The notes: generated from the sequence alone by a model not told the origin. A DNA stretch of 32,681 nucleotides from an uncultured Pelagibacteraceae bacterium (GCA_902522225.1 CABYUS010000011.1:1-32681), one strand, 5' to 3'; shown: positions 19,242-28,165, numbered from the stretch's first letter. Numbers and translations: made by a program.

Positions 19242-20001
19242 TTCATCTTGTATATATAAAGGCACAGTAGTCCATAAAAGATTTAAACCTAAGAAACATT
19301 TTTTTAAATATGATGTGTTTTCAATGCTGATTGATTTGAATGAAATCAATGAAATGGATAAAAAATTAAGCATATTTTCCCTTAATAAGTTCAATATTTT
19401 AAGTTTTTTCAACATAGATCATGGCCCAAGAGATGGATCTTCACTTAAAAATTGGGTCAAATCAACTTTGAGAAAAAATAAAATTCATTTTAATGGTATT
19501 AAAATTAAACTTCTTTGTTATCCGAGAATATTTGGATATGTCTTTAATCCTTTAAGCATTTTTTATATTTACAATTTAAAAAATAAATTAATTACAGTTA
19601 TCTATGAGGTTAAAAATACTTTCGGTGAACAACATAGCTATATATTTAAAGTAAATAATAAGTCTAATATTTTAAAACATAAATGCGAAAAAAAATTTTA
19701 TGTTTCTCCATTCATTAAGATGAATTGTACTTACAATTTTGTGCTTACGAAACCATCCAATACAATATCTGTTTTAATTGATCAGTATGATGAGAAAAGT
19801 AAACTATTGGTTGCATCTCAAAATGGAAAAAAACTTAAAATTACCAACAGTAATTTAATAAAGACCTATTTATCCTATCCCTTAATGTCTTTTAAGGTTA
19901 TTGCCGCAATACATTATGAAGCATTCAAATTGTGGTTTAAAGGAGTTAGCTTAGTAAAAAAAAATATAAAAATTAGAAATAAAATTTCACGTGAAATTTA
20001 A
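19234..20001 (+). CDS. DUF1365 family protein
   Basis: This 255-residue protein of unknown biochemistry has a family-typical beginning (IYKGTVVHKRFKPKKHFFKYDVF). It also has the conserved LLCYPRIFGYVFNPLSIFYIY, followed by VIYEVKNTFGEQHSY and KKFYVSPFIKMNCTYNF. DUF1365 is a constant partner of Cfa-like methyltransferases and COG2907 oxidoreductases in many proteobacteria. The middle and C-terminal segments contain hydrophobic stretches, which could place it at the membrane. It overlaps the oxidoreductase gene by eight bases and is followed five bases later by the methyltransferase gene. Confidence 0.88.
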   Translation: MINSSCIYKGTVVHKRFKPKKHFFKYDVFSMLIDLNEINEMDKKLSIFSLNKFNILSFFNIDHGPRDGSSLKNWVKSTLRKNKIHFNGIKIKLLCYPRIFGYVFNPLSIFYIYNLKNKLITVIYEVKNTFGEQHSYIFKVNNKSNILKHKCEKKFYVSPFIKMNCTYNFVLTKPSNTISVLIDQYDEKSKLLVASQNGKKLKITNSNLIKTYLSYPLMSFKVIAAIHYEAFKLWFKGVSLVKKNIKIRNKISREI

Positions 20002-20006
20002 AATAC

Positions 20007-21179
20007 ATGTACAAGTTGTCAGATAAATTTGTTTTTAACACTTTAAAGAACATTAAATTTGGTTATTTAGAAATAACTCACTTAAATGGTGAAAAATATT
20101 TTTTTGGGAATAGTAATGAGTCTTTAAAAGTTGAAATAAAAATAAATAGTGAAGATTTTACTTTTAATCTTATAAAAAATGGAAGTTCAGGTTTAGCTGA
20201 GAGTTACATGAAAGGTGAATTTGAAACAAATAATCTTTCAAACTTAATCGAGTTAACAGCAAAAAATGTAAGTTTGATTTATAAATTTTCAGGTATACTC
20301 GATTTTCCTGCCGTAAATTTTGTTAAAAGTTTATTTTTAAAAAATACTAAAAAAAGAAGCAAAGATAATATTTCTAAACACTATGACTTAGGAAATGATT
20401 TTTTCTCTCTCTGGTTAGATAAAACTTTAACATATTCAAGTGCTATATTTGAAGAAGGCAATAATGATTTAGAGAAAGCTCAGATTAACAAATATAAAAG
20501 GCTTACCGATATAATCTCACCAAAAAACGGTAGTAGTATTTTAGAAATAGGATGTGGCTGGGGAGGCTACGCTGAGTACGCTGCAAAAAATCATGATATC
20601 AAATTAGATTGTATAACAATTTCTCAGAAACAATTTGATTACACTAAACGAAGAATGCATAAAAATTCTTTAAATGAAAAAGTAAATGTTTACTTAGTTG
20701 ATTATAGAGATGTTAAAAATAAATATGATGGAATAGTATCAATAGAAATGATTGAAGCAGTTGGAAAAGAATATCTTCCAAGTTATTTTAATACTATCAA
20801 GAATAACTTAGTCCCAGGAGGGAAGGTTGGAATCCAAGCAATTACTATTGATGATAAATATTTCGACAGATATAAAAAAAAGCAGGATTTTATTCAAAAA
20901 TATATATTTCCTGGTGGTTTTTTACCATCTAAGGCTAGCCTATATTCATATGCTAATCAGTATAATTTGGATGTTAATTCATACGAATCATTTGGTTTAC
21001 ATTATTCTGAAACACTTGGATTATGGAAAGATGAATTCTTTAAAAAATGGGATGAAATTTCACAACAAGGATTTGATTTAACTTTTAAAAGAATGTGGGA
21101 TTTTTATCTATCTTATTGTCAAGCTGGATTTAGATCAAAAAATATTGACCTAATACAATTATCACTACAAAATAAATAA
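20007..21179 (+). CDS. cyclopropane-fatty-acyl-phospholipid synthase-family methyltransferase
   Basis: This 390-residue SAM-dependent enzyme modifies the double bond of unsaturated acyl chains in membrane phospholipids. It has an N-terminal lipid-binding region (about 1-100), the Cfa block KHYDLGNDFFSLWLDKTLTYSSAIF (about 125-150), SAM motif I EIGCGWGGYAEYA (about 178-190), and the terminal YCQAGFRSKNIDLIQLSL. Members of this family may make cyclopropane rings or, in the branch linked to furan fatty acid synthesis, methylated acyl chains. The presence of an oxidoreductase and DUF1365 leaves both options open. The stop overlaps the start of the next gene (TAATG). Confidence 0.92.
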   Translation: MYKLSDKFVFNTLKNIKFGYLEITHLNGEKYFFGNSNESLKVEIKINSEDFTFNLIKNGSSGLAESYMKGEFETNNLSNLIELTAKNVSLIYKFSGILDFPAVNFVKSLFLKNTKKRSKDNISKHYDLGNDFFSLWLDKTLTYSSAIFEEGNNDLEKAQINKYKRLTDIISPKNGSSILEIGCGWGGYAEYAAKNHDIKLDCITISQKQFDYTKRRMHKNSLNEKVNVYLVDYRDVKNKYDGIVSIEMIEAVGKEYLPSYFNTIKNNLVPGGKVGIQAITIDDKYFDRYKKKQDFIQKYIFPGGFLPSKASLYSYANQYNLDVNSYESFGLHYSETLGLWKDEFFKKWDEISQQGFDLTFKRMWDFYLSYCQAGFRSKNIDLIQLSLQNK

Positions 21180-21721
21180 TGATTAGTAAATTTTTTTATA
21201 AATCTATTCTATTGATAATTATCTCAATTTTAATTACAAGTTGTGGAAAAAATATGAAACCAGAAGATTTTAAAGATCAAAAACCTAGATTAATTATTGA
21301 AGAATATCTATCAGGTAATGTTAAAGCTTGGGGAATACTTCAAAATAGATCTGGAAAGGTGACTAGACAATTTTCAGCTGATTTAAATGGAGCTTGGGAC
21401 GGAAATCAGCTAATTCTTGATGAAAAATTTAATTGGTCTGATGGTGAAATTCAAACAAGACAGTGGATTATAAATAAAATTGATGATCACAACTACGAAG
21501 GTACAGCGGGTGACGTAGTAGGGACTGCCAGAGGTTATTCGTATGGCCCTGCATTTAAATTTGAATATGTCTTATTAGTTCCAGTTAAAGGTAAGGAAAT
21601 GAAAATAACTTTTGATGATTGGATTTTCAAGCAAGATGATAGAGTAGCCATTAATAGAGCTACAATGACAAAGTTTGGAATAAAAGTTGCTGAACTTACG
21701 GTTATGTTTGTTAAAGATTAA
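21179..21721 (+). CDS. DUF3833 family lipoprotein
   Basis: This 180-residue protein has a lipoprotein signal: K-rich N-terminus, hydrophobic ILLIIISILI, and a lipobox ending ITSC with the lipidated cysteine at C22. The remainder matches the DUF3833 pattern (LIIEEYLSGNVKAWGILQ, FNWSDGEIQTRQW, DNAYxGTAGDVVGTA-type segment, and MKITFDDWIF). Function is unknown, but DUF3833 proteins recur with Cfa/DUF1365 clusters and probably act at the inner or outer membrane on the same lipids. It is coupled to the methyltransferase gene, and its TAA overlaps the convergent SDR stop through TTAA. Confidence 0.86.
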   Translation: MISKFFYKSILLIIISILITSCGKNMKPEDFKDQKPRLIIEEYLSGNVKAWGILQNRSGKVTRQFSADLNGAWDGNQLILDEKFNWSDGEIQTRQWIINKIDDHNYEGTAGDVVGTARGYSYGPAFKFEYVLLVPVKGKEMKITFDDWIFKQDDRVAINRATMTKFGIKVAELTVMFVKD

Positions 21722-22464
21722 CGGTTAACAAATTTAGAAATTAAATAATTATACATTCTGTTAGGTAATATTTGGAATATTTTATAAATTATAGCTATTT
21801 GAGGTGGAAATATTATTTCGAAAGCTTGTTTATTTACTAATCCTTCAAATATTTTGTTAGCCGCATATTCAGGAGTTTTAAGAAATGGCATTTTAAATTC
21901 ATTTTTATCTGTTAGTGCTGTTTTAATAAAACCTGGAGTTATTAGCGTAATTCTCACATTAAACTTTTGAAAATCAAAATATATTCCTTGGGTAAAATTA
22001 TTTAAAGCAGCTTTTGATGGTGTATATCCTGAAGACTTTGGCAATCCTCTGTAGCCGACGGGTGAGGAAACTATTGCAATATGTCCACTTTTGTTTTCTT
22101 TAAAATATTTTTCAACAGAACTAACTGAATTAATTATACCTAAAAAATTGACATCTATTACTTGTTTAATATTTTCAACACTTATCTCTTTTTCAGATTT
22201 TCTTTCGTATGTTCCAGAGCTAAAAATACATAAGTCAATCTTACCTAAATCTTTGATTATACTTTCAAAGACTTCTTTAATTTTTATAGTGTCTGTAATA
22301 TCAAGCGGATAAGAATAAATATTTTCATTTTCTGCTAGTTTATTAAGTAGCTCAACTCTTCTTGCAGAAACTACTACTTTCCATCCTTCTTTGGCAAATC
22401 TTAGTGCTGTAGCTTCTCCTATTCCACTACTTGCACCAGTTATCCATACTACTTTGTCATTCAT
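21718..22464 (-). CDS. short-chain dehydrogenase/reductase
   Basis: This 248-residue NAD(P)-dependent oxidoreductase has the cofactor motif TGASSGIG (about residues 8-15), an R at the end of strand two (VVSARR, which favours NADP), and the active-site YTPSK (Y-x3-K) with upstream serines IVSSPVG. The C-terminal hydrophobic stretch FEIIFPPQIAIIYKIFQILPNRMYNYLI may attach it to the membrane. SDRs of this type accompany the Cfa/DUF1365/oxidoreductase cluster in other proteobacteria, which points to a lipid or aldehyde substrate. It converges on the DUF3833 gene and diverges from the TspO gene by only 23 bases. Confidence 0.9.
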   Translation of the reverse strand: MNDKVVWITGASSGIGEATALRFAKEGWKVVVSARRVELLNKLAENENIYSYPLDITDTIKIKEVFESIIKDLGKIDLCIFSSGTYERKSEKEISVENIKQVIDVNFLGIINSVSSVEKYFKENKSGHIAIVSSPVGYRGLPKSSGYTPSKAALNNFTQGIYFDFQKFNVRITLITPGFIKTALTDKNEFKMPFLKTPEYAANKIFEGLVNKQAFEIIFPPQIAIIYKIFQILPNRMYNYLISKFVNR

Positions 22465-22487
22465 TATGGATTGATATATATAGCATT

Positions 22488-22955
22488 ATGTTAAAAAATA
22501 AATTTTTATCTTTTATTTTCTTTGCTTTTGTTAGTTACTCAGCTTCTTTCATTGGTGGCATAATTACATACACATCTAAAGAACCTTGGTATTCAACTTT
22601 AATAAAACCAAGTTTTAATCCACCAGCTTGGGTATTTGCTCCTGTGTGGTCAACTTTGTATTTACTTATGACGATCGCAATTTGGTTGTCTTGGCATAAA
22701 GATGTGACAAATAATAAACTGATTCATTTGTATTTAATTCATCTCATATTCAATGCAACTTGGAGTATTGTTTTCTTTTACTTTCACAACATTTTTTTAG
22801 CTTTATTGAATATTATGGTAATTATTTTCTTTATATTATTGTTGATGAGTAAATATAAAAAAATAAGTACAGTAAGTTTCTATTTAATGATACCTTATCT
22901 TGTGTGGTGTTGTTATGCATTTACACTTAACTTAAGTTTATTATATTTAAATTAA
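22488..22955 (+). CDS. tspO: TspO/MBR family membrane protein
   Basis: This 155-residue protein has five predicted transmembrane helices and the family signature KPSFNPPAWVFAPVWSTLYLLM (about 33-54), plus NATWSIVFFYFHN in the third helix. TspO proteins bind tetrapyrroles and affect porphyrin and stress responses; in photosynthetic alphaproteobacteria they repress pigment genes. The start at the MLKNKFLSF methionine is chosen because an upstream in-frame extension to 22431 would run into the divergent SDR gene and reads as shadow sequence. The FAD oxidoreductase begins two bases after its stop codon. Confidence 0.9.
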   Translation: MLKNKFLSFIFFAFVSYSASFIGGIITYTSKEPWYSTLIKPSFNPPAWVFAPVWSTLYLLMTIAIWLSWHKDVTNNKLIHLYLIHLIFNATWSIVFFYFHNIFLALLNIMVIIFFILLLMSKYKKISTVSFYLMIPYLVWCCYAFTLNLSLLYLN

Positions 22956-22956
22956 T

Positions 22957-24060
22957 ATGGATGATGTTGTTATAATTGGTGGTGGTATTATTGGGGCTGC
23001 AACCGCTTATTTTTTATCAAAAGAGGGAAGAAAAGTAAAAGTTATCGAAAAGGACCCAACATATAAAAAAGCATCATTTCCTTTATCACTTGGTGGTTTT
23101 AGAAGACAATTTTTTCAAAAAGAAAACATATTATTAGGAAAATTCGCAAGAGAATTTCTTCTTCAAATTCCTGAAATACTTAAAACTGAGAAAAACCCAA
23201 AACCAACTGCTAGTATGGTAGCAAATGGTTATCTTTTATTATTTGGACCAGAGCATGCAGAAGAGCAGTACAGAGCTTTAGAAAATCATAAAGCTTGTGA
23301 TGCTGGAACCAAAAACATCAAAGGTTCAGAACTCACAAATATTTTTCCATACGTAAACAATGAAGGCATTGAAACTGCTACTTATACTGATAGCAAAATA
23401 GAAGGATGGATTGATCCATTTTTATTTCATGGTGCTTTAAAAAGTAAAGCCATAGAACTAGGAGCAGAATTTATTAAGGGTGATATAAAAAGTCTTTCAG
23501 AGGTGAATGCTAAAACGATAGTGTCTGCTGCTGGATGTTGGACTAATGAGTTGCTAAATGATATTCCTGTGTTTCCACAAAAACATACTGTGTTTCGTGT
23601 GAAGTGTCCTAAACATATTCCTGAAATGCCATTAACAGGGGATTTAACAACAGGAGTATATTGGAGACCAGAAGGTAAAGAATATCTTGCAGGCTCTCCT
23701 ATATCAAAATGGGATGCAGAAGATCTTGAACCTGAATGGAATGATTTTGAAGAACTTGTATGGCCCGCATTAGCAAAAAGAATACCAGCGTTTGAAGAAT
23801 TAAAATTAACAGGAGGTTGGGCAGGGTACTACGATTGTAATAAATTAGATAACAATGCTGTTGTAGGTAAACATCCCTCATATGAAAATGTTTATTTAGC
23901 CACTGGGTTTACTGGAAGAGGACTAATGCAATCACCTGGAATAGGCAGAGCTTTAACTGAATTAATTACAACAGGCTCATACCAATCAATTGATTTAAAT
24001 TGTTTTGGTGTAGACAGAGTTCTTAAAAATGAAGAACGTATTGAACCATACGTTTTGTAA
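22957..24060 (+). CDS. FAD-dependent oxidoreductase, DAO family (sarcosine/dimethylglycine-oxidase-like)
   Basis: This 367-residue flavoenzyme has GxGxxG at the N-terminus (VVIIGGGIIGAATAYFLS), the acidic residue at the strand-two end (VIEKD), and a C-terminal GFTGRGLMQSPGIGRALTEL that closes the FAD site. Family members oxidise secondary or tertiary amines or D-amino acids such as sarcosine and dimethylglycine. SAR11-like bacteria carry several such genes for methylated osmolytes, but the substrate here is not determined. The gene follows tspO almost without gap, so the two are probably one transcript; a functional link is unproven. Confidence 0.87.
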   Translation: MDDVVIIGGGIIGAATAYFLSKEGRKVKVIEKDPTYKKASFPLSLGGFRRQFFQKENILLGKFAREFLLQIPEILKTEKNPKPTASMVANGYLLLFGPEHAEEQYRALENHKACDAGTKNIKGSELTNIFPYVNNEGIETATYTDSKIEGWIDPFLFHGALKSKAIELGAEFIKGDIKSLSEVNAKTIVSAAGCWTNELLNDIPVFPQKHTVFRVKCPKHIPEMPLTGDLTTGVYWRPEGKEYLAGSPISKWDAEDLEPEWNDFEELVWPALAKRIPAFEELKLTGGWAGYYDCNKLDNNAVVGKHPSYENVYLATGFTGRGLMQSPGIGRALTELITTGSYQSIDLNCFGVDRVLKNEERIEPYVL

Positions 24061-24097
24061 TCAAAACCGTAACTAATCTAATAAATACAAGTATCAT

Positions 24098-24122
24098 TTA
24101 ATTAAAAAACTTAATTAATTTT
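24098..24122 (+). terminator. AT-only terminator-like hairpin after the DAO-family gene
   Basis: TTAATTAA (24098-24105) and TTAATTAA (24111-24118) can pair through eight base pairs around AAAAC, and a short T run (24119-24122) follows. A second small hairpin GATTAA/TTAATC lies at 24153-24168, beside the tesA stop. This 110-base convergent gap contains no other feature. Stems made only of A and T are weak. Confidence 0.3.
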
Positions 24123-24170
24123 AATATTCCTTTTACAGACAAGAAACCGACAGATTAAAAATTTAATCAT

Positions 24171-24782
24171 TTAATTTAAAATATTAATAATACTTTTTTT
24201 AATAGTTTCACTTACTTTGATGGTCCCATCTTTATTTGGATGAATTCCATCTTTTTGATTTAAGCTTGGATTAAGTGCTACTCCTTCAAGAAGAAATGGG
24301 ATTAAGGGTAAATTATATTTTTTTGATAATTTCGGATAAATATCATCAAACTCTTTTTTATATTTTTCCCCATGAGTGTTTGGTGCAACCATCCCAGCTA
24401 AAATAATTTTAATTTTTTTATTTTGTGCAACATTTATTATTTGTTCTAAATTTTTTTTTGTTTCGTCTGGCTGAATTCCCCTGAGCATGTCATTAGCTCC
24501 TAATCCTAAAATGATTAAATCTATTCCTGGTTCTGATAAACTCCAATCAACTCTATTCAGTCCACCCGATGACGTGCTTCCAGAAACACTTCCATTAATA
24601 ACTTTAATATTTAAACCAGTTTCCATAAGATTATTTTCTAAAACTATTGATAAATGATGTTTTTTAGGTAATCCATATCCAGCCATCAAACTATCACCGA
24701 ATAAAACTACCTTTTCTATTGCGCTTGCGTTTATGTGCACTAGAAATATTATCAAAACTTTTATAAATATTGTCTTATTCAT
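24171..24782 (-). CDS. tesA: arylesterase/acyl-CoA thioesterase I-like SGNH hydrolase (TesA)
   Basis: This 203-residue GDSL/SGNH hydrolase has a signal peptide (residues 1-21, FIKVLIIFLVHINASA), so it is periplasmic. Block I FGDSLMAGYG carries nucleophile S31. Block II is NGSVSGSTSSGG, block III LGANDMLRG, and block V DGIHPNKDG supplies D and H. E. coli TesA has thioesterase, protease and lysophospholipase activities. The ATG at 24782 was chosen over an upstream in-frame ATG at 24983, because the extra 67 residues precede the signal peptide and overlap the ABC gene. Its start codon overlaps the divergent ATPase start by two bases. Confidence 0.93.
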   Translation of the reverse strand: MNKTIFIKVLIIFLVHINASAIEKVVLFGDSLMAGYGLPKKHHLSIVLENNLMETGLNIKVINGSVSGSTSSGGLNRVDWSLSEPGIDLIILGLGANDMLRGIQPDETKKNLEQIINVAQNKKIKIILAGMVAPNTHGEKYKKEFDDIYPKLSKKYNLPLIPFLLEGVALNPSLNQKDGIHPNKDGTIKVSETIKKSIINILN

Positions 24783-25446
24783 GAATACTCTTCTTAAATT
24801 AAAAAAAATAAATCTCAAATACCAAACTGGTAAAGATAGTATCAATGTTTTAAAGAATATCGATTTAAATATTAAGAAAAAAGAAACCGTTTCTGTTGTT
24901 GGGGAAAGTGGCTCAGGGAAAACAAGTTTAATCATGCTAATTGGGGGGTTGGAGAAACCTAACTCTGGTAAAATAATTTTCAAAGATCAAGAAATTACAG
25001 ACCTTAGTGAAGATGAGGTATCTGAGATAAGAAAGAAAAATATTGGAATAATTTTTCAGTCGTTTTATTTAATCCCTAATTACACAGCTGTTGAAAATGT
25101 TGCGCTTACACTTGAGCTCAATAATTTTAATAATCCAGAAAAAGAGGCAAAAATTTTATTAGATCGTTTTGGTTTGAAACATCGTTTTAATAATCTACCA
25201 AGTCAATTATCAGGCGGTGAACAACAAAGAGTTTCTATCGCTAGAGCAATTGCAATGAAACCAGAATTAATTTTAGCTGATGAGCCAACCGGAAATTTGG
25301 ATACTGAAAATTCTATCATGATTGCAAATATTTTATTTAAGTATGTAAAAGAAGAAGGCTCTTCTTTAATCATGGTAACTCATGACACTAAACTTGCCGA
25401 CAAAGCAAAAAGAAAAATAAAAATTAAAGATGGAAAAATTAAATAA
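24781..25446 (+). CDS. ybbA: ABC transporter ATP-binding protein (YbbA/LolD-like)
   Basis: This 221-residue ATPase of the MacB/LolD/YbbA class has Walker A GESGSGKTS (41-49), signature LSGGEQQR (143-150) and Walker B LILADE (163-168). The H-loop MVTHD is near the C-terminus. In E. coli ybbA-ybbP lies divergent from tesA, and the same order is found here. The substrate of YbbA-YbbP is unknown. The start at 24781 is chosen over an in-frame ATG at 24733, as the protein aligns from MNTLLKLKKINLKYQ. The 3' end overlaps the permease start by 17 bases. Confidence 0.92.
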   Translation: MNTLLKLKKINLKYQTGKDSINVLKNIDLNIKKKETVSVVGESGSGKTSLIMLIGGLEKPNSGKIIFKDQEITDLSEDEVSEIRKKNIGIIFQSFYLIPNYTAVENVALTLELNNFNNPEKEAKILLDRFGLKHRFNNLPSQLSGGEQQRVSIARAIAMKPELILADEPTGNLDTENSIMIANILFKYVKEEGSSLIMVTHDTKLADKAKRKIKIKDGKIK

Positions 25447-27964
25447 TTCTACAGAATTTAGTTTGATTTTAAAATATGCTTTAAAAGACTTAAGCAGAAA
25501 CTATCATAAAATATCTAGTATAATTCTTACGCTATTTATAAGTCTTTTTATATTAAGTGCTATTTTCACAATTGAAGATAGTCTTAAAAAAGAGCTAAAT
25601 AATAATGCCAAATCACTTTTAGGTGGAGATTTAGAGATTGATTACAATCGTAATCCAGGAGATTTAAATCTAGTTAATCAAGTAAAAGAATTTGCAACTG
25701 TTTCTCAAATGATTGAGTTCAGCACTATGCTTTCAACAACAGGAAGAGAAAAAAATAAATCATTATTTACTAGAATTAAAACTGTGGATGATAAATATCC
25801 TTTATATGGAAATGTTGTTTATGAGCCAATTGGAGCTTTTGAAAGAATGCAAAAAGAACCTTACTCTATCCTTATCAATGAAAGTTTATCAAAAACCCTT
25901 AATATAAAAATTAATGAAAAGGTAAAAGTTCAAGATCAAAACTTTACAGTAATTGGAATTATTAAATCAGTACCAGATGTTAGTGGATTTGTTGCATTTG
26001 GAGATTGGGCTTTAGCAGGAAAACAAACTTTAGAAATTTTAAAACTAAATGGAATTGGAAGTTTTTTAAACTATGAATACAAAGTAAAATTTAATGGAAA
26101 AAATAAACCAGAAGAAATAGAACAACGAATTGAAGAAATTTTTAAAGACGATAAAAAAGTAAAGCTTAGATATCCTGAAAATTCTGCTAGTGGAATAAAG
26201 AGAATTATTAACAATTTTTCTCAATTTTTATCTCTTGTATCAATCAGTGCAATGTTAATTGCAGGCATTGGAATAGCAAATACTCTTCTTTCTTTTATTA
26301 ATCAAAACAACATGTCTATTGCTGTAAGGAAGGCGGTTGGCTTTTATTCAGGCAATATTAAAAGATTATATTACCTTCAGTTATTCATACTTTTATTCAT
26401 CATCACTGTTGTTGCTTATGGATCAAGTTTTTTAATTGTACCGATAGTAGATAAATATCTATCTGATGGATTGGGATTGAATGTTTATCCGGTGTTTTCA
26501 TTACTTAATTTTTTAAAAATATTTTTAGTAGGTTTGTTAGTTCTTGTAATTTTTTCTATTCCAACAATCAGTTCTATAGATCAAGTAAAAGCCTCTAATT
26601 TATTTAGAAACGTATTTCAAAACCTTCAATTTCATTATTCTAAGAGATCAGTTGTTCTAAGCTTTGTTTTATTATCTATCTTAATTTTATTATTCACGAT
26701 TGGATCTGAACAACCTTCTTATAGCTTGGGTTACTTTGTGGCTTTTTTTGTTTGTTTAATTGTATTTTTCTTACTTTCAAAATTAATCATTTTTTTTCTT
26801 AAAAAATTCAAATCAAGTCCAATAATTTCTTTAAAAGTTTCAATTAAAAATATTACTCAGACAAAAAGTATAACTCCTATTACAGTTATGTCTCTTGGCT
26901 TAGGGGTTACTTTGTTATTAACTTTAGCTTTAGTTGGTACAAATTTTCAAAGAGAAATTGCTAAATCTATTCCAGATATTGCACCTGATTATTTCTTTGT
27001 CGGTATTCAAAAAGGAGAAAGAGAGAAATTTGAACAAGGTATTTTAAATATGGATTCAAATGCATCCATTGAAATTGTACCAATGGTTTCATCTGGTATA
27101 GTAAAAATTAATGGGATTGATCCTAATACTTATATTAAACCAGATAATGACAGTTACTGGGTTATTGGTAGTGAACGAAGATCCTCGTGGGTAGAAGATG
27201 TGCCTGAAGATAACTTAATTTTAGAAGGTGCATGGTGGGATTTATCAAAGCCAGATCAACTACAAATATCTTTAGATGCAAAAGTTGCTAAGGATTTTAA
27301 CATCCAGTTAGGTGATATCTTTACTTTAAATGTTTATGGACGTGAAATTGAAGGGAAAGTAGTAAATTTTAGAGAAGTTGATTATCGAGATTTAAATATC
27401 AACTTTGCAATGTTATTTAACCCTCAATTTGCAAAAAATATTCCACATGAGTATTTGGCTACTGCAACATTTAATTCAAACAAATTTGATGAAACTGAAA
27501 TGCTTGAAATCATGCCAAGTTTATCAATGATTAAAATTGCAGATTATTTATCAAAAGTTACAGCTGTTTTAAATAAGGTATTTATTGCGGTTACATTAAT
27601 TTCAGGGATTACAATTGTTATAGGCTTAATTGTAATTTCAAGTGCAATTATGGTTCAAGGAAAAGTAAAAGAATATCAAAATTTGGTTTTCAAAATTTTA
27701 GGTTTTTCAAAAAAACAAATCATTTTTTCATCTTTAATTGAATTCGTAATTATCTTTAACTCTGTAATTTTAATTGCAATATTCTTTGCTGTGATTGGTT
27801 CAAAATTTATTATGGAAAATATTTTTGAATTAGTGTGGATGTTTGACTTTAAGATTTTAATTTATTTAGGACTTTCAATTGGTTTTGTTACCTTGGTTTT
27901 GATATTATTAACTAACTTAAAATATCTAAATCCTAAGGTTTATCCTCTAATAAGAAATCAATAA
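25430..27964 (+). CDS. ybbP: ABC transporter permease (YbbP-like, FtsX domains)
   Basis: This 844-residue inner-membrane permease works with the upstream ATPase. A first transmembrane helix is at about 28-48, followed by a large periplasmic domain (about 50-260). An FtsX-like helix bundle runs about 265-385 (IGIANTLLSFINQNNMSIAVRKAVG). A central membrane pair follows, then a second periplasmic domain (about 505-705), and a final FtsX bundle (about 710-840). The length and duplicated layout match YbbP, whose partner gene in E. coli also flanks tesA. The stop abuts the DUF2061 stop on the other strand with no gap (TAATTA). Confidence 0.91.
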   Translation: MEKLNNSTEFSLILKYALKDLSRNYHKISSIILTLFISLFILSAIFTIEDSLKKELNNNAKSLLGGDLEIDYNRNPGDLNLVNQVKEFATVSQMIEFSTMLSTTGREKNKSLFTRIKTVDDKYPLYGNVVYEPIGAFERMQKEPYSILINESLSKTLNIKINEKVKVQDQNFTVIGIIKSVPDVSGFVAFGDWALAGKQTLEILKLNGIGSFLNYEYKVKFNGKNKPEEIEQRIEEIFKDDKKVKLRYPENSASGIKRIINNFSQFLSLVSISAMLIAGIGIANTLLSFINQNNMSIAVRKAVGFYSGNIKRLYYLQLFILLFIITVVAYGSSFLIVPIVDKYLSDGLGLNVYPVFSLLNFLKIFLVGLLVLVIFSIPTISSIDQVKASNLFRNVFQNLQFHYSKRSVVLSFVLLSILILLFTIGSEQPSYSLGYFVAFFVCLIVFFLLSKLIIFFLKKFKSSPIISLKVSIKNITQTKSITPITVMSLGLGVTLLLTLALVGTNFQREIAKSIPDIAPDYFFVGIQKGEREKFEQGILNMDSNASIEIVPMVSSGIVKINGIDPNTYIKPDNDSYWVIGSERRSSWVEDVPEDNLILEGAWWDLSKPDQLQISLDAKVAKDFNIQLGDIFTLNVYGREIEGKVVNFREVDYRDLNINFAMLFNPQFAKNIPHEYLATATFNSNKFDETEMLEIMPSLSMIKIADYLSKVTAVLNKVFIAVTLISGITIVIGLIVISSAIMVQGKVKEYQNLVFKILGFSKKQIIFSSLIEFVIIFNSVILIAIFFAVIGSKFIMENIFELVWMFDFKILIYLGLSIGFVTLVLILLTNLKYLNPKVYPLIRNQ

Positions 27965-28165
27965 TTAAAATTTTTTATTTTTTGTCAATTTTTCCCACAA
28001 AATCTCATACAGAATGTAAGCAAAAATACTAACGATCACAACAATACTAGTAAAACCTAATGATCTGATCCAATTACCAAACCAGAGATAAGATAATAAA
28101 GATATCCATATCATGCCGATAATTTGCCAAATAATTGATTTATAAAATAAACCTTTTTTACTCAT
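27965..28165 (-). CDS. DUF2061-family small membrane protein
   Basis: This 66-residue protein has two transmembrane helices (about 10-31 and 35-55). The N-terminal YKSIIWQIIGMIWISLLSY and the C-terminal YEILWEKL correspond to the DUF2061 pattern (KSxxWRxxGT ... HErxWxxi). The role is unknown. An AAGGA precedes the start by seven bases. It converges on the permease gene with no gap, and a 216-base non-coding region lies upstream of it. Confidence 0.78.
   Translation of the reverse strand: MSKKGLFYKSIIWQIIGMIWISLLSYLWFGNWIRSLGFTSIVVIVSIFAYILYEILWEKLTKNKKF

Noticed and set aside
22431-22487. Upstream ATG for the TspO protein
   Set aside because: The added 19 residues overlap the SDR coding region and lack membrane-protein character; MLKNKFLSF is a typical start.
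24733-24780. Upstream ATG for the ABC ATPase
   Set aside because: The 16 additional residues lie inside tesA codons and are not part of the ATPase family, which aligns from the ATG at 24781.
24783-24983. N-terminal extension of tesA to an upstream ATG
   Set aside because: It would put 67 non-family residues before a clear signal peptide and overlaps the divergent ATPase coding sequence.
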